In this document: in pieces, positions 1-9,366 of the stretch
Layout of the letters: each line of letters starts with the position of its first letter
How positions within the stretch are numbered: the stretch's first letter is position 1
Assembly (NCBI GenBank): GCA_039666455.1
Contig: JAVSLW010000035.1
Coordinates: 1-64,000, forward strand
Source: Methanobacterium sp.
GTDB taxonomy: Archaea; Methanobacteriota; Methanobacteria; Methanobacteriales; Methanobacteriaceae
Direction: 5' to 3'
Length of the DNA: 64,000 bases
Translations under genes and position numbers: made by a program
Notes under the pieces: generated by a model
What the model was told of the DNA's origin: nothing
The model's input: the letters and a program-made list of their open reading frames with translations, nothing else
Databases searched by the model: none

Positions 1-52
1 TGAAGTGCAAAAAGAAGCCATAAAAAACAGGTATGGTGAAGAAAATGAGTAG
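1..52 (+). CDS. rrp41: Exosome subunit Rrp41, C-terminal end (partial)
   Basis: Only the last 16 codons lie in the window, read in frame from base 2 to the TAG at 50-52, giving the acidic tail EVQKEAIKNRYGEENE. The identity is inferred from position: archaeal Rrp41 is normally encoded directly before Rrp42, and here the two reading frames overlap by 8 bases. Rrp41 is the catalytic RNase PH-type subunit of the archaeal exosome ring. The tail itself is too short to prove the family. Confidence 0.7.
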   Translation, partial: EVQKEAIKNRYGEENE

Positions 53-836
53 TATTATTCCTGAAATTACAAGAAAAAGTATAACTGAACTTATCAAAAA
101 AGGAGAGCGTGCAGACGGTAGATCTAAATACGATTACAGAGACATATCTCTTGAAGTAGGAGTAATTGAAAAGGCTGAAGGATCTGCAAGGGTTAAAATA
201 GGTAACACCCAGATTATGATAGGAATAAAACCTCAAATAGGTGAACCTTTCCCAGATACTCCTAATGTTGGTGTTTTGATGACCAATTCAGAATTATTGC
301 CCATGGCATCCCCTACATTTGAGCCAGGGCCCCCTGATGAAAGATCTGTAGAAATAGCAAGGGTGGTGGACCGCTGTTTAAGAGAAGGTGAAGTGCTTGA
401 TCTGGAAAAACTATGCATACTTGAAGGTGAAAAAGTATGGATGATATTTTTAGACATTCATGTTCTGGATTACGATGGTAACTTGATAGATGCTGCAGTT
501 TTAGGAAGTGTAGCAGCACTCATGAACACAAAAATACCCTCTGTAAGTGTTGAAGACTCCCGGGTTATTGTGGATGAAGAAAATAAAATTCCACTTCATA
601 TAAATGAAAAACCTTTAATGTGTACATTTGCAAAAATAGGTGATGAGCTGGTCGTCGACCCTTCACTTGAAGAAGAAAATATTATGGGTGCCCGAATTTC
701 AGTTGCTGTTAGAGAAGACGGCAGCCTGTGTGCAATGCAAAAGGGTGGCGAAGATCCACTAACCCGCGAAGAAGTAATTAAAGCAGTTAAAAGTACAGGT
801 GAAAAAACAAAAGAACTTAGAGAACATTTACCTTAA
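45..836 (+). CDS. rrp42: Exosome complex subunit Rrp42
   Basis: This is an RNase PH-fold protein of about 263 residues, the usual length of archaeal Rrp42, which pairs with Rrp41 to form the hexameric ring of the RNA exosome. RADGRSKYDYRDISLEVGVI near the N-terminus is the typical RNase PH opening. Rrp42 is the non-catalytic partner needed for RNA binding and ring assembly. I place the start at the ATG at 45, because GGTGA at 35-39 sits at proper spacing; an in-frame ATG at 33 has no such site. It overlaps the end of rrp41, so translation is probably coupled. Confidence 0.95.
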   Translation: MSSIIPEITRKSITELIKKGERADGRSKYDYRDISLEVGVIEKAEGSARVKIGNTQIMIGIKPQIGEPFPDTPNVGVLMTNSELLPMASPTFEPGPPDERSVEIARVVDRCLREGEVLDLEKLCILEGEKVWMIFLDIHVLDYDGNLIDAAVLGSVAALMNTKIPSVSVEDSRVIVDEENKIPLHINEKPLMCTFAKIGDELVVDPSLEEENIMGARISVAVREDGSLCAMQKGGEDPLTREEVIKAVKSTGEKTKELREHLP

Positions 837-884
837 AAAAAATCGTTTACATAAAAAAAAAACTAATATTTATAGGGTGATAAA

Positions 885-1154
885 ATGGCAAAAACCAAAA
901 AAGTAGGAATTACAGGACGTTTCGGTTCAAGATACGGAAGAAAAGCAAAAAGAACCGTTAAAAGTATAGAAGAAAAAATGAAAAAAGATCATACCTGTCC
1001 TCAATGTGATAGAATCGGTGTTAAAAGAGTAAGCACAGGTATATGGAAATGTAGAAAGTGCAGCACTGTATTTACAGGCGGCGCATATGTTCCACAAACT
1101 CCAATGGCCAGAACAGCAGCAAGAAACATCAAGAGGATTGTTGGAGGTTTATAA
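885..1154 (+). CDS. rpl37ae: 50S ribosomal protein L37Ae
   Basis: An 89-residue basic protein with a four-cysteine zinc finger, CPQC near residue 38 and CRKC near residue 56, and the RFGSRYGRK opening typical of L37Ae (eL43). It is a structural protein of the large ribosomal subunit. GGGTGATAAA precedes the ATG. It lies between rrp42 and rpoP, as in other euryarchaeal exosome operons. Confidence 0.97.
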   Translation: MAKTKKVGITGRFGSRYGRKAKRTVKSIEEKMKKDHTCPQCDRIGVKRVSTGIWKCRKCSTVFTGGAYVPQTPMARTAARNIKRIVGGL

Positions 1155-1286
1155 TTGTACAAGTGTGCAAAATGCGGTACTTTAGTTGACCTTAAAGGAT
1201 ATACTGAAGCAAAATGTCCAAAATGCAGGTACAGAATCCTCTTTAAAGAAATTCCCCCAGTTAAAAGAGATATAAAAGCCAGATAG
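1155..1286 (+). CDS. rpoP: DNA-directed RNA polymerase subunit P (Rpb12)
   Basis: A 43-residue zinc-ribbon protein with CAKC at residues 4-7 and CPKC at residues 21-24, matching the smallest archaeal RNA polymerase subunit P. The start is TTG at 1155, immediately after the L37Ae stop; GGAGGT at 1143-1148, inside the end of L37Ae, is its ribosome binding site. The TTG start and the zero-length spacer imply tight coupling with the ribosomal protein gene. Confidence 0.93.
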   Translation: MYKCAKCGTLVDLKGYTEAKCPKCRYRILFKEIPPVKRDIKAR

Positions 1287-1315
1287 ATAAAATATTTTAT
1301 TTAAGGCAGCAGCAA

Positions 1316-1783
1316 ATGTTTATAACAACATCAAGGAAACCATCCGCTAAAACAAGATCATTTTGCCGAAGCTTAAGTCGTGCATTAAACGCTGATTATA
1401 CCAACAGAGGCAAAATGAGTTTTCGAGATGTTTTAATTAAAGCATCTGGATTTAAAATAATTGCAGTTGTTTCTGAGATTAAAGGAAACCCCAGTAGAAT
1501 TGAATTCTACAATCAAAAAGGCGAAATTCTGCTAACTCTCTATATTACAGAGGCAATTTTAGATTTAGATGGCAGAATAAATCCAGATAAGCTGACCCTA
1601 AGGTGTGAAGTCGACGAACTAAAGGGGAAGCTCTTAGACATCCTTGAAATAAAAGAGGATGGTGAAGGCTCAAATGAAAACCTGCTCTGGATTAAAAAAA
1701 GAGACGGTAAAGCCATATTTGAGTTTTATGGCAATGATGGTTCAGTTGTAAACCCTAAAATTTACGTTAGAAGATTTGAATGA
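1316..1783 (+). CDS. Brix-domain ribosome biogenesis protein (Imp4-like)
   Basis: A 155-residue archaeal Brix/Imp4-type protein. It opens MFITTSRKPSAKTRSFCRSL, the characteristic start of archaeal Brix proteins, which bind rRNA and assist ribosome assembly. Archaeal members are shorter than eukaryotic Imp4 and consist of little more than the Brix fold, as here. Its stop overlaps the next start (ATGA at 1780-1783), placing it in the same operon as the KEOPS subunit. Confidence 0.88.
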   Translation: MFITTSRKPSAKTRSFCRSLSRALNADYTNRGKMSFRDVLIKASGFKIIAVVSEIKGNPSRIEFYNQKGEILLTLYITEAILDLDGRINPDKLTLRCEVDELKGKLLDILEIKEDGEGSNENLLWIKKRDGKAIFEFYGNDGSVVNPKIYVRRFE

Positions 1784-2049
1784 ATGCCCCAGAATGCATA
1801 AAAGCAGAGTTCAAAATAAAATTTGAAAACAGGGAAGATGCAGAAGTAGTTTTAAAGACAATAGAAGTAGAACTTAAAACTGCACCTTCAGATAGGTCCT
1901 CTGTAACTGCCAGTTTAAAGGAGAACACACTGCATTTAACAATCAATGCAGAAGATACCCGCATCGCTCGAGCATCACTAAATTCATATCTCAGGTGGAT
2001 AATACTGTCTTATGACATTCAAAAGTTGAAACAAAATTGTTTGGTTTGA
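1780..2049 (+). CDS. pcc1: KEOPS complex subunit Pcc1
   Basis: An 89-residue protein with the small alpha/beta Pcc1 fold. The C-terminal ARASLNSYLRWIILS segment is the conserved dimerisation helix. Pcc1 dimers join two Kae1-Bud32-Cgi121 halves of the KEOPS complex, which makes threonylcarbamoyladenosine at position 37 of ANN-decoding tRNAs. It overlaps the Brix gene by 4 bases and is followed closely by prefoldin beta. No other KEOPS gene is in the window. Confidence 0.87.
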   Translation: MNAPECIKAEFKIKFENREDAEVVLKTIEVELKTAPSDRSSVTASLKENTLHLTINAEDTRIARASLNSYLRWIILSYDIQKLKQNCLV

Positions 2050-2082
2050 ATGTAAATTAACAAAAAAGGTTGGTGATTATTT

Positions 2083-2433
2083 ATGGAACTTCCACAAAAT
2101 ATACAGCATCAATTAGCACAATTTCAGCAGGCCCAGCAACAGGCACAGGCAATTTCAATGCAAAAACAAAGCATTGACCTGCAGATTAAAGAATCTGAAA
2201 AAGCGCTTAAAGAGTTAAAAAAGATTGAAGAAGATGGAGATGTCTACAAAAGTGCTGGAACATTGCTTATAAAAGTTAAAAAAGATGATATAACCAGAGA
2301 ACTTGAAGATAAACTTGAAACCCTCAAGCTTCGTGAAAAAACCATCAAAAGACAGGAAGAACGTATTATGAACAGGCTTCAGGAAATGCAGGCTTCTCTT
2401 CAAGAAGCAATGCAGGGGCCAGGGGCACAGTAG
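2083..2433 (+). CDS. pfdB: Prefoldin subunit beta
   Basis: A 116-residue, almost wholly helical protein with two long coiled-coil arms (about residues 5-45 and 68-110) joined by a short beta-hairpin segment (GDVYKSAGTLLIKVKKDD), the standard architecture of archaeal prefoldin beta. Four beta and two alpha subunits form the jellyfish-shaped chaperone that hands unfolded proteins to the thermosome. GGTTGGTGAT precedes the ATG. Confidence 0.96.
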   Translation: MELPQNIQHQLAQFQQAQQQAQAISMQKQSIDLQIKESEKALKELKKIEEDGDVYKSAGTLLIKVKKDDITRELEDKLETLKLREKTIKRQEERIMNRLQEMQASLQEAMQGPGAQ

Positions 2434-2443
2434 AGGTCCGCAA

Positions 2444-2701
2444 TTGAAGAAACTTTCTGATGCCAAACTGGATGAAATCTCAGAAGCTGCAGTGTCTTCT
2501 GCAGAAGATTATATTTTATCCAGGGTTTCAAAAAAAGAGATCATCGACATTGATATTAGCGTGGAACTCATCTACAACGACGAGTTAGATGTGGATGTAC
2601 AGGTTAATGTTATATTCGATGATCTTTCTTCTGCAGACCCTCGGATTGCAGATGAAGCTGCAGAACATGCAATTAAAGAAATTGAAAAGATCCTTAAATG
2701 A
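2444..2701 (+). CDS. DUF3194 family protein
   Basis: An 85-residue acidic protein of the archaeal DUF3194 family, regularly found behind prefoldin beta in euryarchaeal exosome operons. The function is unknown. The start is TTG at 2444, with GAGGT at 2434-2437 as its ribosome binding site just after the prefoldin stop. Its stop overlaps the next start (ATGA at 2698-2701), so it is co-translated with the HisA-like gene. Confidence 0.8.
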   Translation: MKKLSDAKLDEISEAAVSSAEDYILSRVSKKEIIDIDISVELIYNDELDVDVQVNVIFDDLSSADPRIADEAAEHAIKEIEKILK

Positions 2702-3381
2702 TAATACCAGTTTTAGATCTAAAGAACAGAATTGCAGTTTCAGGAAAATCAGGTGAAAGAGAAACCTACACACCACTGGACACAGTATTTCATGATTCAT
2801 CTTCACCACTTAAAATCGCAAAGGCATTAAGTAAAGCTGGAGCATCAAGAATTTATATTGCAGATTTAGACGCTATAGAAGGTAAAGGATCTAATTTTCA
2901 GGTAATCAAAAATATTAATGACATAGTCTCTGTAATGATTGACTGTGGTGCAAACGATATAGCAAGTGTAAAAATTGCACTTGAAGCTGCGGATTATGTC
3001 ATAGTTGCAACAGAAACTCTTAAAAATATTGAAGACTTGAACCAAATTTTCAATAGTTTTCCAGAGGATAGATTGATAATATCAATAGACATTAAAAACA
3101 GAAAACTTTTCAGCAAGTACTTAAAAATAAGTCTTGAAGAGTTAATTCAAAAAATTAAAGAAATAAACCCTCCTGAAGTCATACTACTTGATATTTCAAA
3201 AGTTGGATCAGAAAGTGGCGTAAATATGGACTTAATAAAAAAAATCAATGCAATTGGAGGATCATTGATTATTGGGGGCGGCATAAGAGATGAAGACATA
3301 ATTCAACTTGAAAAGGCAGGATTGAATAAATTTTTAGTGGGTTCAGCACTTCATAAGGGTAAATTAAAGATCAAATTTTAG
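2698..3381 (+). CDS. HisA/HisF-related TIM-barrel protein
   Basis: A 227-residue half-barrel-repeat TIM-barrel protein related to ProFAR isomerase HisA (the archaeal HisA-related family, COG1411). It shows IIPVLDLKNRIAVSG at the N-terminus, IYIADLDAIEG near residue 53 and LIIGGGIRDEDI with FLVGSALHKG at the C-terminal phosphate-binding site. Archaea also carry a true hisA, and this relative has no assigned reaction known to me. It ends the operon and is convergent with the VAT gene only 3 bases away. Confidence 0.8.
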   Translation: MIIPVLDLKNRIAVSGKSGERETYTPLDTVFHDSSSPLKIAKALSKAGASRIYIADLDAIEGKGSNFQVIKNINDIVSVMIDCGANDIASVKIALEAADYVIVATETLKNIEDLNQIFNSFPEDRLIISIDIKNRKLFSKYLKISLEELIQKIKEINPPEVILLDISKVGSESGVNMDLIKKINAIGGSLIIGGGIRDEDIIQLEKAGLNKFLVGSALHKGKLKIKF

Positions 3382-3384
3382 TTA

Positions 3385-5664
3385 TCAGGCCACTTCTCTA
3401 AACTCTTCTCTTGCCTTTGGTTCCAGACCCCTTTCAAGTTTCTGGGTTATACTTTCATAATGTCTGACCAGTTCCGGTGTTATTGATGGTCCTGTTCGTT
3501 CCATGGCCTCTTTAAAGTGCTTCAAAGAGACTTTTTTGTTTTCAATGTTTTCGTGAAGTGCAAGCATACCTGCCTTTCTGCAGAGAGCAGCTATATCCGC
3601 TCCAGAGTAACCTTCTGTCTTTTTAGCCAATTCCTTTATGTCCACATCACCATCAAGAGACATGCCTTTTGCATGCACCCTAAATATCTCCAGCCGAGAT
3701 TTTTCATCTGGAGGAGGTACCAGAACCACTTCATCAAATCTCCCTGGTCGAAGTAGTGCAGGATCAAGTAGATCAGGCCTGTTAGTTGCTCCAAGAACAA
3801 TAACTCCCTTTAATTCTTCTAATCCGTCCATTTCAGAAAGTAGCGTGTTCACCATACGTTCAACTACACGGGGCTCCCCAATCCCGGTACCTCTCATGGG
3901 GGCTATAGCGTCCAGTTCATCAAAAAATACAATACATGGTGATGCCTGTTTAGCCTTATTGAATATCTCAGATATCTTCCGCTCTGATTCTCCAAACCAT
4001 TTACTGAGTATCTCTGATCCTTTAACGCTTATAAAGTTAGCCTGGGACTCTGTGGCCACAGCTTTAGATAACATAGTTTTACCTGTGCCTGGAGGCCCAA
4101 ATAGAAGTATTCCTTTGGGAGGTTCGATTCCAATAGTTTTAAAAGCATCCGGGTATTTCATAGGCCACTCCACAACTTCTTTTAAGGACTGTTTCAATTC
4201 GTCCAGTCCTCCAATATCAACCCAGTGAATGTTTGGGACCTCTATGAAAACTTCACGAAGTGCAGAAGGGCTTATAAATTTAAGTGCATCAAGAAAATCC
4301 TTCTTTGTTACAAAAAGCTTTTCTAAAATTTCTTTGGGAATTGTGGATTCCTCAAGGTCTATATCTGGCAGTACATTTCGAAGTGCATTCATGGCAGCTT
4401 CACGGCAGAGAGCAGCTAAATCTGCCCCTACAAATCCATGTGTAATCTCAGAAAATTCGTCAAGGTGAACATCATCTGCAAGGGGCATGCCTCTTGTGTG
4501 GATCTGCAGTATTTCACATCTACCCTCTCTGTCTGGAACGCGCAGTCCTATCTCTCTGTCAAACCTTCCCGGCCGTCTAATGGCAGGGTCAAGAGCATCT
4601 GGCCGGTTGGTTGCCCCTACTACTATAACCTTGCCCCTCTCCTTTAGGCCATCCATAAGTGCAAGTATCTGGGCTACAACCCGTCTTTCCACCTCTCCGG
4701 TGACTTCTTCTCTCCGGGGTGCTATGGCATCGATTTCATCTATAAATAATATGGATGGTGCACTGTCTTCTGCATCCTTGAAAAAGTCCCTTATCCTCTT
4801 TTCAGCCTCACCAACATATTTACTCATGATTTCAGGACCGTTTATAGCTATGAAATTGGCATTGCTTTCATTGGCCAGTGCCTTGGCAAGGAGGGTTTTT
4901 CCAGTGCCTGGAGGGCCGTGTAAAAGAACCCCTTTAGGAGGGTCAATGCCGAGCCTGTCAAATATCTCTGGATGACGCAATGGAAGTTCTATCATCTCCC
5001 TTACTCTTGATATTTCTTTTTTCAGCCCTCCCACATCATCATAGGTAACGTCTGGAACCTTTTTTTCAATGATCTTTACAGCTTCTGGGCGCATTTCAAT
5101 TTCAGTTATTTCAGTGATCCTTACGATACCAGCAGGGCTGGTTGATACAACAGCAAATTTTATTTCTCCAAGAGAAAAGGGTGTTGATACATCAAAGAAC
5201 CCGCTGAATATGCTTCCAACATCTGGAAATTCCCTGAAGGTTTCCCTTGTTCTTCTGGGAGATATCAAAGTTAGAACATCACCCTTAGAAACAGCCCTTC
5301 CCATCAGATTTCTTTTGAGTATTTCTCCAGGGGCCATTATACGTATACCTTTTACTGCAGGAGCAAGAACAATTTTTTTTGCCTCTCTAATTTCAGCCTT
5401 CCTTATTGTTACCATTTCGCTTATTGATGTCCCTGCATTTGACCTTGTAAGGCCATCCATTCTCACTATTTCAAGACCAACATCTGCAGGGTAAGCTTCC
5501 CCAACAAGGGCACCTGTTAATCTTTTACCTATTATTTCCACAAGATCTCCAGGCACAGCACCAATTTTATGGAGTAAACTTTTATCAATTCTAACAATAC
5601 CCTTTCCAACGTCCTTTTGAAGCGATTCTGCAACTCTTAGCTCGATTTCACCGTTTTCAGGCAT
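3385..5664 (-). CDS. vat: Cdc48/VAT-family AAA ATPase
   Basis: A 759-residue protein with an N-domain of about 190 residues (double-psi barrel plus a second lobe) followed by two AAA modules. Each has a Walker A motif (GPPGTGKT, about residues 250 and 525), a Walker B (FIDEID, then FFDELD) and a second region of homology ending in RRPGRFD or LRPGRFD. VAT is the archaeal p97 homologue, a hexameric unfoldase that feeds substrates to the proteasome. GGGATGATTGT precedes the ATG. Confidence 0.96.
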   Translation of the reverse strand: MPENGEIELRVAESLQKDVGKGIVRIDKSLLHKIGAVPGDLVEIIGKRLTGALVGEAYPADVGLEIVRMDGLTRSNAGTSISEMVTIRKAEIREAKKIVLAPAVKGIRIMAPGEILKRNLMGRAVSKGDVLTLISPRRTRETFREFPDVGSIFSGFFDVSTPFSLGEIKFAVVSTSPAGIVRITEITEIEMRPEAVKIIEKKVPDVTYDDVGGLKKEISRVREMIELPLRHPEIFDRLGIDPPKGVLLHGPPGTGKTLLAKALANESNANFIAINGPEIMSKYVGEAEKRIRDFFKDAEDSAPSILFIDEIDAIAPRREEVTGEVERRVVAQILALMDGLKERGKVIVVGATNRPDALDPAIRRPGRFDREIGLRVPDREGRCEILQIHTRGMPLADDVHLDEFSEITHGFVGADLAALCREAAMNALRNVLPDIDLEESTIPKEILEKLFVTKKDFLDALKFISPSALREVFIEVPNIHWVDIGGLDELKQSLKEVVEWPMKYPDAFKTIGIEPPKGILLFGPPGTGKTMLSKAVATESQANFISVKGSEILSKWFGESERKISEIFNKAKQASPCIVFFDELDAIAPMRGTGIGEPRVVERMVNTLLSEMDGLEELKGVIVLGATNRPDLLDPALLRPGRFDEVVLVPPPDEKSRLEIFRVHAKGMSLDGDVDIKELAKKTEGYSGADIAALCRKAGMLALHENIENKKVSLKHFKEAMERTGPSITPELVRHYESITQKLERGLEPKAREEFREVA

Positions 5665-5914
5665 ACAATCATCCCTTATAACAAAATTAATAAAAACAAT
5701 ACTGTTTTTATTATTATTTTATGTGGACATGATTTATAAATTTTATGATTGGTAAATTGTAACTGCAAAACCAATGTCTTAATCACAAACATTTTATACT
5801 TTTTATTTCAAAATAATGTATAATAATCTGTTTTAACGAGATTAGAATATGTATCATTAGATTATAATAAATTTAATAAATAAATTACCACTTAATGTAA
5901 ATATACGTGATAAC

Positions 5915-6802
5915 ATGTCCCACATAACGTTAATAGGCCCTGTAACCCAGGATACCATAATAAAAGGCAGTTTAAATTATAAATCTGCTGGTGGGCCTGT
6001 ATTTTATCAGTCAAGTGTGTTATCAAACCTCAAAATCAATACCCGAGCACTTATAACCATTTCCAGGGATGATGAGTATTTATTGAAGGCATTTCCATCC
6101 AGTGTAGATATCATCCCATTTTATGTAAATGAAACAATAAAATTCCAGAATATTTATCCAGATAATGACCCCAATCACAGAATACAGAAGGCAAAAATCC
6201 CACAAAATCCGATTAAAAACATTTCAAATCATATTAATGATTCAGATATCCTTCTTTTAGGACCTCTCTGTCCCTATGACATTCCTTTTAAAACAATTGA
6301 GGAGTTATCAAAACTAAAAACACCGATTTATCTTGGAGCACAGGGATATTTAAGACATATTAATGGGAATAGAATTGTATTGAAGCCCTGGAGCGGATTT
6401 AAAAAATTTTTAAAGCACATTGACATTCTATTTATGGATGAAAATGAATCTTCCATTATCCTTGGAAAAAGATATTCACTGGGGAAAACTGCAAGAATAC
6501 TTACATCTTTTGGGCCTGAAGAGGTTATAATAACCTGTGGAAGTTATGGATCATTTATTTACTCTGCAAAACTGGATAAATCATACATAATTCCTGCCTT
6601 TAAACCCCAGAAAATTGAAGACCCTACAGGACTTGGAGATACATACATGGCAGCTTATGCAGCCTGTAAACTTGAAACAGAAGATCCAAAAAAGTGTGGA
6701 CTCTTTGCTGCAGCAGCATCAGCTCTTAAACTTGAAAACAAAGGTCCTTTTAAGGGAGAAAGGAGGTCAATTATGAATATATGCAAAAAAATCATGAATT
6801 AA
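5915..6802 (+). CDS. PfkB-family carbohydrate/nucleoside kinase
   Basis: A 295-residue ribokinase-fold protein. Residues 10-35 carry the substrate-binding region with a GG pair (SAGGPVFY). The C-terminal signature DPTGLGDTYMAAY supplies the anion hole and the catalytic aspartate (GLGD in place of the commoner GAGD). PfkB kinases phosphorylate sugars or nucleosides; the substrate cannot be read from the sequence. It is monocistronic, downstream of a 250-base AT-rich gap shared divergently with VAT. Confidence 0.85.
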   Translation: MSHITLIGPVTQDTIIKGSLNYKSAGGPVFYQSSVLSNLKINTRALITISRDDEYLLKAFPSSVDIIPFYVNETIKFQNIYPDNDPNHRIQKAKIPQNPIKNISNHINDSDILLLGPLCPYDIPFKTIEELSKLKTPIYLGAQGYLRHINGNRIVLKPWSGFKKFLKHIDILFMDENESSIILGKRYSLGKTARILTSFGPEEVIITCGSYGSFIYSAKLDKSYIIPAFKPQKIEDPTGLGDTYMAAYAACKLETEDPKKCGLFAAAASALKLENKGPFKGERRSIMNICKKIMN

Positions 6803-6843
6803 ATGAAAAAGTCATTTAAAAGCAATATGTAATAATCATTATG

Positions 6844-7653
6844 CTAATTTATATAATATATTCTTTCTATATCCATTTTGTACAGGCCTCTTTTAAAAAT
6901 TTCTATGTTGTAATATACTTCAAATGCTTCCTGCTTTTTAGGAAGATGTTCTTTTATATTATAATCTGTATAGTTGTTAACAATAGGCATAGGCTTGTAT
7001 TTAGGTGAGGAGTGCCAATAAACAGGGAATTGCCGATATTTAAGTTGTGGATATTTTTCCAGCATAGACTTCATTGCATTGTGACAGCTTAAATGATCTA
7101 CATTATAATCTCCCGTAGTTGTGTAAAATTCAGTATATCCATCTCTATACATTTTTTCCATTACATTATATACCATTTCAGTAGTTACTGTACCATCATC
7201 AATACCCATCATTTCATATGAACATTCAAATATATTCATTACTCTTTTGAATGAATCTTCCCGAATAATTTTTTTTCTTTCTGCTGCCGACGCATTTTGC
7301 GGGATGTTCAGCCCATAATAATTATTACAAAGTGGAACTTTACTGGTTATGCCATTTCCAGAAGTTAATAAAACACAATGAATTTCTTTACCTTGACTTT
7401 TCAGTTTTTGTATCCATCCACCCATGCCAATAGCTTCGTCATCGGGATGGGGTAAAATAATAGCCACTTTATTAGAAGTTAATTCATTAGAAATATTTGC
7501 TGTAACATTGGGTTGATTGAATTGATTATTTTGATCAGTAATTGGAAGGAACTGAGAATCAGCGTTATTAATTACATTTAAAAGCGATGCCAATCCACTT
7601 ATAATAACTGAAATTAGTAAAATCAATACTAAGAACTTTATTTGTCGTCTCAT
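6844..7653 (-). CDS. PIG-L/LmbE-family deacetylase, membrane anchored
   Basis: A 269-residue protein. Residues 7-27 form a signal anchor, and residues 65-75 read IILPHPDDEAIGMGG, the zinc-binding HPDDE motif of the GlcNAc-PI/LmbE deacetylases. VDHLSCHNAM, near residue 185, supplies the third metal-binding histidine. Enzymes of this fold remove N-acetyl groups from amino sugars. The exported position suggests a role on envelope glycans or surface polymers. The substrate is unknown. Confidence 0.85.
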   Translation of the reverse strand: MRRQIKFLVLILLISVIISGLASLLNVINNADSQFLPITDQNNQFNQPNVTANISNELTSNKVAIILPHPDDEAIGMGGWIQKLKSQGKEIHCVLLTSGNGITSKVPLCNNYYGLNIPQNASAAERKKIIREDSFKRVMNIFECSYEMMGIDDGTVTTEMVYNVMEKMYRDGYTEFYTTTGDYNVDHLSCHNAMKSMLEKYPQLKYRQFPVYWHSSPKYKPMPIVNNYTDYNIKEHLPKKQEAFEVYYNIEIFKRGLYKMDIERIYYIN

Positions 7654-7883
7654 CTGTATTCTTCACCTGCTTAGATGTCCCAAATTTCTTGAAATTTAAT
7701 AGTATTTAATTACATATAAAGTTTCACGCAACAAACAAAAAATACAATTATTACTTAAAAGTTGACTTGTATGCTTAGTTTATAAAAAGAATATTCCTTA
7801 AAATCCATTAAAAATGTAAAAATAAAAAAACTGAACTGTAAAAAGCAAAATAGGGTATCATTTTAAATAATTAAAATAAATTT

Positions 7884-8078
7884 TTATATTCCTAAAATAA
7901 ATGGAAGAATCAAGAATGGTAAAACTCCTGCAGCAAAAAAGAGTGCTACTCCTACAATAGTATACTGCATTTTTCTGTCCATAATACCGTTTGCAATAAA
8001 AAGTATGCCTAAAAATCCAATTATTGCTGGAAGTACATGAGAATAGATTAAAAATCCACTGACTGGTACATCTGCCAT
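7884..8078 (-). CDS. Small two-helix membrane protein
   Basis: A protein of about 64 residues with two hydrophobic segments, ending FLILPFILGI. I place the start at the ATG at 8078, because AAGGTGATTT lies just upstream; an upstream in-frame ATG at 8132 has no such site. I do not recognise the family. It lies about 100 bases downstream of the sortase gene, and may be part of the same transcript. Confidence 0.6.
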   Translation of the reverse strand: MADVPVSGFLIYSHVLPAIIGFLGILFIANGIMDRKMQYTIVGVALFFAAGVLPFLILPFILGI

Positions 8079-8185
8079 TAAATCACCTTTACTTAAAATT
8101 AAAAAAAATGTGTAATTTAAATTAAAGTTCATCTCTTTTTTCTGTATTTAATTTGATAACCATAGATTTATATTTTTTTATTTTT

Positions 8186-9127
8186 TTAGTTTAGTGGTTT
8201 CACATCAACAAGCCTGGAATGAATAATCAACGCTGCCCTTGAAAATCCCGGAGGATGACAGGTAACAAGGAGTAACTGTGGTTCTTCGCTTGCCTGATAA
8301 TCAATGTTGTTCCATTTTACGCCCCATCTTACGTCATTATTTGAAGTAACATGATAAGTATATTTCTTCTGTGTTAAAAAATCATTTATTATAATGCTGT
8401 TTCCTGGTTTTAATTTATTTATATGCAAAAATGGTGCATGACGGGTAGTACGATGACCTAATAAAGCCATTTGTCCCATTTCTCCAGGGAAATAACTATG
8501 GGGTATGTGATAAACAGCACCGGGCGTATTCAGCGACCATGAACTGAACTTCCACCGGGCATTAATGTCCGGCATTACAATTTCAGCCCAGCCGTTGTAT
8601 TTTGGATCAGCATTAGACTCATTTATTTTTAAACTGCTAACCAGTGTATCCAGTGAATTTCCATTTACTTCACCTGGAGCTGTTAAAATTATGCCGTAAA
8701 TCAGGTTATTTTTCTTAATCCAAACTTCTTTTCTTTGTTGTGTTCCATTTTCTCCAGTAACATTGTAATCACGTTTATAGGCAGCTGTTCCATTTACTGT
8801 AACGTTTTTCTCTGATACAAGCAGAAAATTTTCATCTATAGTTCCTGCTGCATCTAAATTAAGGCGACGGGCTAAATCATAGTTAGGTGGTGTTCTTAAT
8901 TTGAAAACTTTAACCTTTAATCCATTAGCATCTGTAAACGACACCACATTAGAACCTGTACCATTTGTTTCATTCCATGTATCTGGATAATCAAAAGAAA
9001 TTTCTCCATTATCAAAATGTTTAGTCCCAATACCTGCAATTTCACCATCTTCTGGTTCAAATGCAAAAATGACAATAATTAATAAACCCAGGATAAGAAT
9101 CATATACCTATTCAAATTATTAACCAC
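8186..9127 (-). CDS. Sortase with N-terminal PsbP-like domain
   Basis: A 313-residue protein with an N-terminal membrane anchor (about residues 7-23). A PsbP-like extracellular domain follows (FDYPDTWNE near residue 47 to SSLKIN near 168). The sortase domain has the catalytic histidine in LLGHRTTRHAPF, the cysteine in LLVTCHPPG and the arginine in IIHSRL. Sortases join surface proteins to the cell wall or to each other through a sorting-signal transpeptidation. The fold resembles class E or related archaeal sortases, but the added PsbP-like domain is uncommon. Substrates are not evident next to the gene. Confidence 0.85.
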   Translation of the reverse strand: MVNNLNRYMILILGLLIIVIFAFEPEDGEIAGIGTKHFDNGEISFDYPDTWNETNGTGSNVVSFTDANGLKVKVFKLRTPPNYDLARRLNLDAAGTIDENFLLVSEKNVTVNGTAAYKRDYNVTGENGTQQRKEVWIKKNNLIYGIILTAPGEVNGNSLDTLVSSLKINESNADPKYNGWAEIVMPDINARWKFSSWSLNTPGAVYHIPHSYFPGEMGQMALLGHRTTRHAPFLHINKLKPGNSIIINDFLTQKKYTYHVTSNNDVRWGVKWNNIDYQASEEPQLLLVTCHPPGFSRAALIIHSRLVDVKPLN

Positions 9128-9366
9128 CTATTTTTATGTCTCTATACTCATTTCTTCATCATTCTTATTGTATTTATATTTTTGGCCAACCCAGTATATA
9201 ATCATAACTAATATGAATTTTATATTAAAATATACATGAGGTCCTTTCTAAGACCGATAAACATCAATTAAAGCTATAAACTAAAACAGGGATAATTAAA
9301 TTAATATAAGATGGAAGGTTGTCTTGGAACTTAAAATCTGAACAAAAATAAGCGAGGATAGATCTT

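Noticed and set aside
3517..5494. Plus-strand frames opposite the VAT gene
   Set aside because: They are shadows of the AAA ATPase in antisense, with no ribosome binding sites.
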